A stretch of 61,366 nt of DNA from Oscillospiraceae bacterium (GTDB taxonomy: Bacteria > Bacillota > Clostridia > Oscillospirales > Oscillospiraceae). The DNA lies in NCBI GenBank assembly GCA_017466665.1, contig JAFTTQ010000022.1:1-61366 (forward strand), read 5' to 3'. Made by a program: the position numbers and the translations under genes. The notes under the pieces are model-generated. The model was given only the letters and a program-made list of their open reading frames with translations. It did not search any database and was not told where the DNA came from. This document shows positions 1 through 7,263 of the stretch, piece after piece. Numbering within the stretch: the first letter of the stretch is position 1; each line of letters begins with the position of its first letter.

Positions 1-1
1 A

Positions 2-2521
2 AACTTACATAAGGAGATGGGTGCTGCGCCGGATAACGGTCTGTCTCAAAAAGCGATGGATGTGGCATTTTCCGTGGCAAAGGAATTTGGGGTCACGGAT
101 ATACTGATGACCACCTGGGGTGATCACGGAAATGAATGTCCCTTTTATGCCATAATGTCCGCGTTTTGGTATGCAGCCCATAAGCTCTATCCCTGCGCTG
201 CGGATCTGGATGCAATGGTTTCGGCGTATACAGGCTACACCTGCGCCCAATGGCAGATCGCTGACGAAATTAACTATATTGTCCGTATGGACGAGAAAAT
301 CTGCAACGCAAGCGTATGGGCGCTGCATAACGATCTGCTCATCGGTATGATGGACTGCCATATTCCTGATGATGCGGATGAACACTACCGCAAGCTGCAC
401 GGCTTACTTGCGCCCTTGTGCGAAAGCAGCAGTGAGTTTTCCTACATTTTCCGATTTTATGCCGCGCTTTGCGCTGTGATGGCGGGAAAAACCACCTTCA
501 GTAAACGCCTGCGCCGGGCATATTTGGCTGGGGACAGGCAGGCTATGCAGGCAATGCAAAAGGAGCTTCCTGAGCTACAGCAAAAAATTGAAGAATTTGA
601 CAACAATCCCCGGGCTGCCGATACCTATATTTATACCGATCAGATAGACGAATTTGGCGCCCAGTTGGTGTGCGATACCCAGTTTTTGGGTTATGAAAAG
701 GGATTAACATATACCATCACACTGGAGGACCCACAGGGGAACCCGGTGTATGCAAATACCCGCTATTGCGAAGAAAGCTGGCATCGGGAGTATATCACCG
801 TGGAAAACCCCCAGCTTTGGTATCCCGTGGGATATGGTGAGCAGCCACTTTACACCTTGAAAATAACCTGCGGACAGGAGGTTCTTCGTCATACAGTTGG
901 CATCCGTACGGTGAAAATCCTGCAGATCGCAGATAAGCCCGGTACCGAAAACCATGAGCTGTGCCGCAAGCTGAAAGAAACGGCATCCGGCAAGGAATGG
1001 GATTTCAATGAAAGCTTTTCCTGCTTTACGCCGGTAATCAATGGCAAGCGGATCTTCTGCAAGGGTGCGGACTGGGCTCCCTGTGATCCTTTTGTTTCAG
1101 AGGTGACCGAGGAGAAAATCACAAGGATTCTGGAGCTGTCTGTCCAAATGGGACTCAATATGATCCGTATTTGGGGCGGCGGTATGTTTGAATCGGAGCA
1201 TTTTTATTCCGAATGTGACCGGTTGGGCATTATGGTGACCCAGGACTTCCTGATGGCCTGCGGTGATTACCCGGAAAACGAGGATTGGTTCATTCAGGCA
1301 CTGCAAAAGGAAGCGGAATATGCCGCTACTGCCTTGCGAAACCACCCCAGCCTGGTATGGTGGAACGGGGACAATGAAAACGCTGTCTGCGGTAATGAAC
1401 AAATGAAAGAATATTGGGGTAGAACCTCTGCACTCAAAGCAATCGGTCCGGTGCTGAAAAAGCTGGATCCTGCCCGTATATTCCTGCCCTCCAGCCCCTA
1501 TGGCGGTGACCGGTATGCCTCTAAGACCGTGGGAACGACCCACAATACGCAGTTTTTGGATCATTTCTTTAAATATCTGGAAAATGGTGATCTGACGGAT
1601 TATAAGGACGAATACAAGCAGTATTTGGCCAGATTTATTGCGGAAGAGCCGTCTATGGGCGCGGTGAGCACAGTTTCTCTGCGGCGGATGATGGACAGTC
1701 GGGACATTTATGAAACCGAGGATATGTGGCTGTACCACACCCAGTCTAACCCCGCTCTGCGCAGAGAGCTTTTTGAATACGAGAAGCTTTTTGCGGAAAA
1801 GGTGCTTGGTTCGTTCAGGACTGGACAGGATCGGCTGTTTAAGCTGCAATATATCCAGTACGAATGGGTGCGGATCTCCTTTGAACTGGCACGGCGAAAC
1901 CTGTGGTTCAACAGCGGCCTGCTGTACTGGATGCTGGCAGATTGTTGGCCTGCGGCCTCCGGTTGGGCGCTGATCGATTACTATGGGATGCCGAAAGCCT
2001 CCTATTATAGCTTTAAGCGGTGTGCTAAGGAAGTTGTTGGCAGCGTTGACAAAGAAGCCCAGGGTTATAGCCTGACAATCTCCAATGACGGCCTGGCAGG
2101 ACAGATTTTGCAGGTAAGCATAAATAAGCTGAATCATAAATCCGGAAAGCTCACCCCATGCGTAGAGCAGAAGGTTCAGATGGATGGGCAAAGTGTGGTC
2201 AAAATGCCTGTAAGTTGTGCGCTTATGGAAAATGAGATCATCGTTTGCGATTTGCAAAATGAAAATGTTCAGGATCGCTGCTTCTACAAAGAGGGCAAGC
2301 TGGAACTAAACAAGACAGATTGCCTGCATATCATCCAAAAAACGGAGAATTCCATTACGGTAGAAGCAACAGAATATGTGCATGCTGTGGCTTTGGAAGG
2401 CAACGCCGTATTCAGTGATAGCTATTTCTCTCTGCTGCCAGGCCAGCGCCGTACAGTTTCCTTTACCCCTACCAGGGGAGAAGAACCTGAGATTACCTGT
2501 ATCGGGTATACCCTTGCGTGA
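2..2521 (+). CDS. Chimeric GH20-like / GH2 beta-mannosidase-like protein, 5' end cut by window
   Basis: The reading frame is open to the left edge. The first ATG (17) sits directly against an AAGGAG, too close to be a normal start, so the gene probably begins outside the window. The first ~190 residues (APDNGLS, then TTWGDHGNECPFY) resemble the C-terminal part of GH20 exo-beta-N-acetylhexosaminidases. From about nt 600 the protein becomes a GH2 enzyme of the beta-mannosidase type: Ig-like domain (LWYPVGYGEQPLY), TIM barrel with WNGDNE (general acid Glu at nt 1376) and AEEPSMG (probable nucleophile Glu at nt 1643), and the CWPAASGW segment. The GH2 N-terminal sugar-binding jelly roll is absent. 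What is seen is an in-frame fusion; whether it is a working enzyme, a deletion scar or an assembly join cannot be decided here. The GH2 assignment is firm, the GH20 one moderate. Confidence 0.75.
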   Translation, partial: NLHKEMGAAPDNGLSQKAMDVAFSVAKEFGVTDILMTTWGDHGNECPFYAIMSAFWYAAHKLYPCAADLDAMVSAYTGYTCAQWQIADEINYIVRMDEKICNASVWALHNDLLIGMMDCHIPDDADEHYRKLHGLLAPLCESSSEFSYIFRFYAALCAVMAGKTTFSKRLRRAYLAGDRQAMQAMQKELPELQQKIEEFDNNPRAADTYIYTDQIDEFGAQLVCDTQFLGYEKGLTYTITLEDPQGNPVYANTRYCEESWHREYITVENPQLWYPVGYGEQPLYTLKITCGQEVLRHTVGIRTVKILQIADKPGTENHELCRKLKETASGKEWDFNESFSCFTPVINGKRIFCKGADWAPCDPFVSEVTEEKITRILELSVQMGLNMIRIWGGGMFESEHFYSECDRLGIMVTQDFLMACGDYPENEDWFIQALQKEAEYAATALRNHPSLVWWNGDNENAVCGNEQMKEYWGRTSALKAIGPVLKKLDPARIFLPSSPYGGDRYASKTVGTTHNTQFLDHFFKYLENGDLTDYKDEYKQYLARFIAEEPSMGAVSTVSLRRMMDSRDIYETEDMWLYHTQSNPALRRELFEYEKLFAEKVLGSFRTGQDRLFKLQYIQYEWVRISFELARRNLWFNSGLLYWMLADCWPAASGWALIDYYGMPKASYYSFKRCAKEVVGSVDKEAQGYSLTISNDGLAGQILQVSINKLNHKSGKLTPCVEQKVQMDGQSVVKMPVSCALMENEIIVCDLQNENVQDRCFYKEGKLELNKTDCLHIIQKTENSITVEATEYVHAVALEGNAVFSDSYFSLLPGQRRTVSFTPTRGEEPEITCIGYTLA

Positions 2522-2556
2522 ATGTAATTGTTAGAGAAATAAATTGGAGACAAAAC

Positions 2557-2606
2557 AAAACCAGTCCTGTTGAGGCAATCTCAACAGGACTGGTTTTGGC
2601 TTTTGT
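2557..2606 (+). terminator. Rho-independent terminator of the GH20/GH2 gene
   Basis: A perfect 17-bp inverted repeat (2557-2573 with 2581-2597) has a 7-nt loop and is followed by a T-rich tract. It lies 35 nt after the stop codon. Confidence 0.9.
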
Positions 2607-2785
2607 TATCATATCGAAGCTCTATGGATTTGTAAAAAAGTAGTAAATTGGTAGTAAATCAAAAATGAGGTGTGATTTATTGTGGAATTTCAAGGCTTTT
2701 CGGTGCTGATTCAGATACTCCCATGGCACAAAAAGAGTATCTTAATCATAAAATATCCTCGCTTTCGTAGGTGGTATTATACCAC
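2600..2785 (+). repeat. Dispersed intergenic repeat, copy 1
   Basis: About 185 nt that recur, diverged, at 15627-15805 in the same orientation. Shared blocks include TTGTTATCATATCGAAGCTC, the tandem GTAGTAAATTGGTAGTAAAT, TCAAGGCTTTT and CTCGCTTTCGT. Both copies start right after a terminator hairpin. No open reading frame is evident inside. Its nature is unknown. Confidence 0.7.
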
Positions 2786-2830
2786 GGGGACCGGAAGAAT
2801 GCAACTTGTCGGGGACGGGTCTCCTGTCCC

Positions 2831-2859
2831 TTGATTTCTGTGTACTATGGGAGTATAAT
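2831..2859 (+). promoter_or_regulatory. Sigma-A type promoter for the TPR-like gene
   Basis: TTGATT (2831-2836), a 17-bp spacer and a consensus TATAAT (2854-2859), 37 nt before the chosen ATG at 2897. Confidence 0.75.
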
Positions 2860-2896
2860 TTTGTTAGACAGTTTTTATGGTTGGGAGGCGAATTGG

Positions 2897-3571
2897 ATGG
2901 GGAAAATAGATGAATTTGAGCAAAAAATCATCAAGCAAGGAATGACCGATGCGGATTTTATGGAATACGAAAAACTGCTAAAAAGAGTTCGGGGCAATTT
3001 CTCAAAACGCCAACATTGCTATATAACGGCAATTCAGTTTCCCCGCCAATATGCTGAACAGGCGGTAAAGCTAATACAATATGGTTTGGAAAATTACGAG
3101 GACAATTGGTTTTCCACATACACATCGTATTTGCATATGGGGCATATCTACGAAGGGATAAGCAATTATCAAAAAGCCTTGGAGGTCTACTTGCTGGCAA
3201 AAGAAGCTCTTGGATTAGACCATCCCGAATATGTTGAGGAATTGTCAAAAGACCTTATGTGGATGAAGCTTCACGTGGATTCCTTCAAGTATTCGGTGGA
3301 GTTAGAGGAGTATCTCTCCTGCTATGAAAAGACTAGCGATTTTTCAAAATCGTTTGTAAATGCTGAATTCAAAGTTGCCATTGCTAATATAGTGATTTCA
3401 ATGCATCATGGGAGGTTTGACGAGGCAAAGCAATTCCTTGAAAAGGCCAAGAGTATATGCAAACCGAACAATGTAGGAAAACTATATAATATCCTGGCTC
3501 GACACAAGTACTACGAATCGCTAAACACAACTCCAGAAGCAATCGCCTTTATTAAGCACCTCAAAATATAG
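2897..3571 (+). CDS. TPR-like hypothetical protein
   Basis: A soluble, helix-rich protein of 224 residues with no signal peptide. The ATG at 2897 is chosen because GGGAGG lies 7-12 nt upstream and a good promoter ends at 2859; the upstream extension of the frame would overlap that promoter. The middle (YLHMGHIYEGISNYQKALEV, then LAKEALG) has the spacing of a tetratricopeptide helix pair, and a second such pair may follow at HHGRFDEAKQFLEKAKSIC. This suggests a protein-interaction scaffold; no enzymatic motif is visible. It is monocistronic and convergent with the next gene. Function not recognised. Confidence 0.65.
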   Translation: MGKIDEFEQKIIKQGMTDADFMEYEKLLKRVRGNFSKRQHCYITAIQFPRQYAEQAVKLIQYGLENYEDNWFSTYTSYLHMGHIYEGISNYQKALEVYLLAKEALGLDHPEYVEELSKDLMWMKLHVDSFKYSVELEEYLSCYEKTSDFSKSFVNAEFKVAIANIVISMHHGRFDEAKQFLEKAKSICKPNNVGKLYNILARHKYYESLNTTPEAIAFIKHLKI

Positions 3572-3630
3572 CTTTTTTATTCCAGAAATCACCGTAAAAA
3601 GCTTTAGCTTCAAGCAACGAGCGAAGCGAG

Positions 3631-3660
3631 TTACTAACAAGCAATGTAGCAAGTTAGTAG
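3631..3660. terminator. Hairpin between convergent genes
   Basis: TTACTAAC (3631-3638) and GTTAGTAG (3653-3660) can pair around a small inner AGC/GC stem, between the 3' ends of the TPR-like and metallo-hydrolase genes. There is no clear T-run, so termination is only a guess. Confidence 0.3.
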
Positions 3661-3707
3661 AGACTTGACAGATGCACTTAGCCGGAGGTTTTGATTCGTT
3701 TCTTAAC

Positions 3708-4469
3708 TCAAATTGTAAGCATCATACCGTCGTAAGCAATGACAAACCCCTCTTTGGCAAGGCTTGCGGCGGTTTCTTCGTGAGGCTTATGGAGGGTTCT
3801 TGCCAGGTGGGAAATGCAGAGGATACCGTTTGATGCAATGACATTTTGGGTGCGGAAGGATTCTGCCATCAGGCGGATCATAGGAATGCTGTTGTGTTCG
3901 CCTAACCGGTAATCACCGTTGTAATCGCCCACAGTTCCGTCCAGAATTATACACTGATATTCCCGGTGCATCATTGCGTAGAAAGTATCGTTCAGCAGCC
4001 AAGCGCCGTCACAGCCGTAAAACAGCTTTACACCACCAATCTCGATATCATAATGCAGGGGAAATTCCGTATGGTTTGCACTCAGAGCCACAGCCTGAAA
4101 CTTATCCGTTTTAAAAGTTTCCAAAGGCTTTACCGGATGAAATTCCACATTCTCTATTGGTTCAGGGGATGCGTCAGCGTGATACCACATACGCAGAGGG
4201 TGAGGGCAATACTTTGCAAGCTTTGCGATGTTGTTGCGGTCATAATGGTCGTCGTGAAAATGGGTTAGCAACAAATCGGTCACCTTGGTGCAGTCTAGCC
4301 CTTGAATCCGAAAAGAGTCCAATGTATGGGGGCCGCAGTCAATCAGGACCGTTTCGTCAATCAGAATCGCACTGCTCCGCCGGGCGTTATTGTCCAGCTT
4401 GTTCTTAAATTCTGTTTCCAGCAGCGGTGAAAAATCCGCTGCGCCTGTTCCTAAAAATCGAATATTCAT
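3708..4469 (-). CDS. MBL-fold metallo-hydrolase (PhnP-like phosphodiesterase family)
   Basis: A cytoplasmic protein of 253 residues. It opens with MNIRFLGTGAADFSP, the first beta strand of the fold, and carries the metal site HFHDDH (His70, His72, Asp74, His75). Further likely ligands are the Asp in YGCDGA and the His in CISHLA. Overall it resembles phosphoribosyl cyclic phosphodiesterases and related hydrolases of the PhnP type, which cut phosphodiester bonds with two metal ions. The true substrate cannot be read from sequence. The start has AGGAGG upstream (GAGGCTCGCT before ATG). It is divergent from the GH36 gene, with about 93 nt between the starts, so shared control is possible. No phosphonate genes are nearby. 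Confidence 0.8.
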   Translation of the reverse strand: MNIRFLGTGAADFSPLLETEFKNKLDNNARRSSAILIDETVLIDCGPHTLDSFRIQGLDCTKVTDLLLTHFHDDHYDRNNIAKLAKYCPHPLRMWYHADASPEPIENVEFHPVKPLETFKTDKFQAVALSANHTEFPLHYDIEIGGVKLFYGCDGAWLLNDTFYAMMHREYQCIILDGTVGDYNGDYRLGEHNSIPMIRLMAESFRTQNVIASNGILCISHLARTLHKPHEETAASLAKEGFVIAYDGMMLTI

Positions 4470-4504
4470 AGCGAGCCTCCTTGGTCAATAATTCAGTAAG
4501 GGAA

Positions 4505-4533
4505 TTGACAAAGTCAAATTTTTGTAATATATA
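4505..4533 (+). promoter_or_regulatory. Promoter for the GH36 gene
   Basis: Consensus TTGACA (4505-4510), a 17-bp spacer and TATATA (4528-4533), followed by an AT-rich leader and AAGGAGGT at 4547-4554. Confidence 0.75.
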
Positions 4534-4562
4534 AAAAATAATAAAGAAGGAGGTAATTGTCA

Positions 4563-6587
4563 ATGCTGCAATTTAAAAATCTTACATTTACTACACAGGA
4601 CGATGTTATAAAGCTCCATAAAGCGGACTGTTTTTCGGAGCTGGACAACGGTTTTGTGCAGGTGCAGATCGCCGGAGAAAACAAAAATACCCACCTGGGT
4701 GCCAAAATGGCCCGTTCCTCGGAGGCTGATCGGTTGGTTTACAAATCCCATCGTGTTTGCGGGAATACCCTGACGGTGGTGCAGGAAAGTCCCAATGTGC
4801 GCTGTGAAACGGTTTTTGATACCTATGACGATACAAATGCCATCCGTGTACATACCGAAGTGACGAACATTACAGACACATCCCTTGTGCTGGAAGAAGT
4901 TTCTGCACTGTGTTTTAACGGCTTTGGAGATCGGGAAGCGGCAGAGAATATGCGCCTGACAAGCTTTATGCAAAGCCATCACATGGAGTGTCAGGCAAAA
5001 ACAAGAGATTTTAAGGATCTGTGTCTTGGCGGACGGAATGAATCCCAGCAAAGAGTATGCGGTTGCAATATCGGAAGCTGGTCCACCAAGGAAATGCTTC
5101 CGATGGGCATTTTGGAGGACAAAGAAAACGGGAATTTCCTGATGTTCCAGATTGAGAGCAACAGCTCCTGGTACTATGAGATATCCGATATGATGGGGAA
5201 GTATTACCTGTATTTGGGAGGCCCGAACTATCCCTTTGGCGGATGGTTCAAAACCTTACAGCCAGGGGAAAGCTATAAAACGCCTTTTGTTGCGATAGCC
5301 TTTGGCCAGAACACAAACGATGTGATCGGCAATATGACGCTGTACCGCCGCCACATTGCCGGCGTCAGCCCTGCCGATGCGCATTTGCCCACGATTTTTA
5401 ATGAGTATATGCACCTTTCATGGGATAGTCCTACCGCAGAAAACACCGCAAAATATGCTCCCATTGTTGCTAAAACCGGCGTGGAGTACTATGTAATTGA
5501 CTGCGGCTGGCACAACGAGGAGGACGGCGATAAAGTATATCCCTTCGTAGGTCACTGGAAAGAGAGCAAGGCGCGATTCCCGGAGGGTGTGAGAAAAACC
5601 ACCGACTATATCCGCAGCTTAGGTATGAAGCCCGGACTCTGGATTGAGCCGGAGATCATCGGTATTCAGTGTAGACAAATGTTGGACTATTATGACGATG
5701 ACTGCTTCTTCCAGCGTCACGGCAAGCGTTTAGCGGTAATGAACCGCCACTTTATCGACTACCGCAACCCCAAAGTCCGGGCCTATATGACGGAAACCAT
5801 CCGCCGAATGGTGGAGGACTACGGTACGGAGTATATTAAGTGCGACTACAACCAGGACTGTGGCGTTGGAACTGACCTGAACGCCGAAAATCCCGGTGCA
5901 GGCCTGGAGGATGCGGCAAATGCCTTCCTTGATTGGATTCGGGAAATGATTGCAAAATACCCCAATGTGGTTTTTGAAGGTTGCTCCTCCGGCGGTATGC
6001 GGATGGACTACAAGACCCTTTCCGCATATAGCCTGGTGTCTACTTCTGACCAAACGGATTATCTGCTTTACCCCTATATTGCGGGGAATGTCCTTGCGGC
6101 TGTTCTGCCGGAGCAGGCGGCAGTTTGGAGCTATCCCGTGGCATCGGACTGCACAAAGGGGGAGGATGTTTCCGATGACCGCATTGTGATCAATATGGTC
6201 AACAGCTTCTTAGGCAGAATGCACCTTGCCAGCCACTTGGATTATCTGAATGAGCATCAGATGGATTTGATCCGTGAGGGTGTAGAATACTATAACACCC
6301 TATCGGAAATGAAAAAGACCGCTACCCCGTATTTCCCCATGGGTTTTGCCCAATTCGGAGATCAGACGGTCTGCGCAGGCTTAAAAAACAGCAATAATAT
6401 CTATCTGGCAGTCTGGAACCTCAGTGGCGGGAAGGAAATGGTCGTACCCATTGCGGAAAAAATAAACCATGCCAAAATTGCCTATCCCACCAAAACCTCT
6501 GTGCAGCTTGACCTTTACGAAGGCGGCATCCGGCTTACCTGCCCGGTAACACCCTGCGGGGTATTTTTGGAAATATCCCTTTCATAA
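4563..6587 (+). CDS. GH36 alpha-galactosidase
   Basis: Hydrolyses terminal alpha-galactosides such as raffinose-family sugars (known for the family; substrate here inferred). The protein has 674 residues, slightly short of the usual ~720-730, and no signal peptide, so it is cytoplasmic. An N-terminal beta-supersandwich is followed by a TIM barrel with EYYVIDCGWH, KPGLWIEPE, the nucleophile motif KCDYN (Asp428), GCSSGG and the acid/base SDQTDY (Asp496). The glycine-rich motif reads GCSSGGMRMD, with Met where many members have a third Gly. The ATG at 4563 is preferred to the TTG at 4557 because the ribosome site AAGGAGGT lies 8 nt before it. It stands alone with its own promoter and terminator. 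Confidence 0.92.
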   Translation: MLQFKNLTFTTQDDVIKLHKADCFSELDNGFVQVQIAGENKNTHLGAKMARSSEADRLVYKSHRVCGNTLTVVQESPNVRCETVFDTYDDTNAIRVHTEVTNITDTSLVLEEVSALCFNGFGDREAAENMRLTSFMQSHHMECQAKTRDFKDLCLGGRNESQQRVCGCNIGSWSTKEMLPMGILEDKENGNFLMFQIESNSSWYYEISDMMGKYYLYLGGPNYPFGGWFKTLQPGESYKTPFVAIAFGQNTNDVIGNMTLYRRHIAGVSPADAHLPTIFNEYMHLSWDSPTAENTAKYAPIVAKTGVEYYVIDCGWHNEEDGDKVYPFVGHWKESKARFPEGVRKTTDYIRSLGMKPGLWIEPEIIGIQCRQMLDYYDDDCFFQRHGKRLAVMNRHFIDYRNPKVRAYMTETIRRMVEDYGTEYIKCDYNQDCGVGTDLNAENPGAGLEDAANAFLDWIREMIAKYPNVVFEGCSSGGMRMDYKTLSAYSLVSTSDQTDYLLYPYIAGNVLAAVLPEQAAVWSYPVASDCTKGEDVSDDRIVINMVNSFLGRMHLASHLDYLNEHQMDLIREGVEYYNTLSEMKKTATPYFPMGFAQFGDQTVCAGLKNSNNIYLAVWNLSGGKEMVVPIAEKINHAKIAYPTKTSVQLDLYEGGIRLTCPVTPCGVFLEISLS

Positions 6588-6592
6588 TTGAG

Positions 6593-6630
6593 GCAGCCCT
6601 GAAAACGAATTTTCAGGGCTGCTTATTTTG
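6593..6630. terminator. Terminator between GH36 and the PHP fragment
   Basis: A perfect 13-bp stem (6593-6605 with 6610-6622) has a CGAA loop, followed by TTATTTTGGTT. It overlaps the 3' end of the opposing PHP-type fragment, for which it may also serve. Confidence 0.85.
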
Positions 6631-6935
6631 GTTCATCATCAAAGGCAAGGCGGATGCCCAAATTTTTGATCCGCTTGCAATAGGTGATGATTCTTTCAGG
6701 CTTGTAATCATATACCCGGTGTCCGTCAAAACCGATGCTGAGCGCAACACCGGATTCCCGGATAATTCTCTGTTGCTCCTCATTTTTGAAAAACTCCAGC
6801 ATATAGGGGTGTTCATAGCCCTTATGGATCGTATCTAAATTGACATTCATTTCCCAGAATATGTTATGATCCGCCATTTTTTTGAAATAAGAAAGCGGAT
6901 CTAACTGCAGCCGATAAATATGGGCGAATAAAGGC
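6623..6935 (-). pseudogene. C-terminal fragment of a PHP-domain phosphoesterase
   Basis: About 100 residues on the minus strand (HIYRLQLDPLSYFKKMADHN, FWEMNVN, YMLEFFKNEEQQRII, LSIGFDGHR, YDYKPERIITYCK) match the C-terminal third of PHP-type phosphoesterases related to histidinol phosphatase. The FDGH segment carries metal-site residues of the fold. The N-terminal two thirds, with the first His-x-His metal motif, are missing. Residues before about position 24 of the frame (nt 6936 upward) do not look like the family and run into a hairpin-rich segment. I read it as a remnant whose 5' part was lost at about nt 6930. It has no ribosome site at a sensible distance. Confidence 0.65.
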
Positions 6936-7263
6936 TCTACGACCCAAAGGGGTGGCTTGCGGGAAACCGCAAGTCGCCCCCAATCGGGGCGGAATATCCG
7001 CATTTGGCTGTTTTCAGCATATTGTTGTATCTAAGAAAGAAGAAACGATTTTTAGGAGAGGGAATTTTGTCAGCGGCTTCTTAAAAAGGAGCGGGCTGCC
7101 TTCGGTTGAAACGCTATAGCTGTATACCACATCGAAAGTCTTAAGGTACCGAAAGGTGCTATCTCAAAGATTATTGTTGAAAATTATGGTCAAATATGTT
7201 GACTTGAAAATATAAGTTACTTTTAGAAAATGCCATAGCAGAGCTTGAAAGGAGTGCTGATAT
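6936..7263. other. Gene-free segment with strong hairpins, upstream of the dextran cluster
   Basis: There is no convincing gene here. It holds two adjacent stable hairpins: CTTGCGG/CCGCAAG with a GAAA tetraloop (6956-6973) and CGCCCC/GGGGCG (6975-6991). The end, 7240-7260, contains the ribosome site (AAAGGAG) of the next gene. An AT-rich stretch at 7185-7230 (TTGACT at 7198, TATAAG at 7209) may hold the cluster promoter, but spacing to a clear -10 is not convincing. The hairpin block sits exactly where the PHP gene is broken, so it may be the end of an inserted and since decayed element. Confidence 0.4.

Noticed and set aside
1097-2257. Long open frame on the minus strand opposite the GH2 domain
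   Set aside because: Composition is that of an antisense shadow (no family motifs, no ribosome site), and the plus strand carries clear GH2 catalytic motifs.
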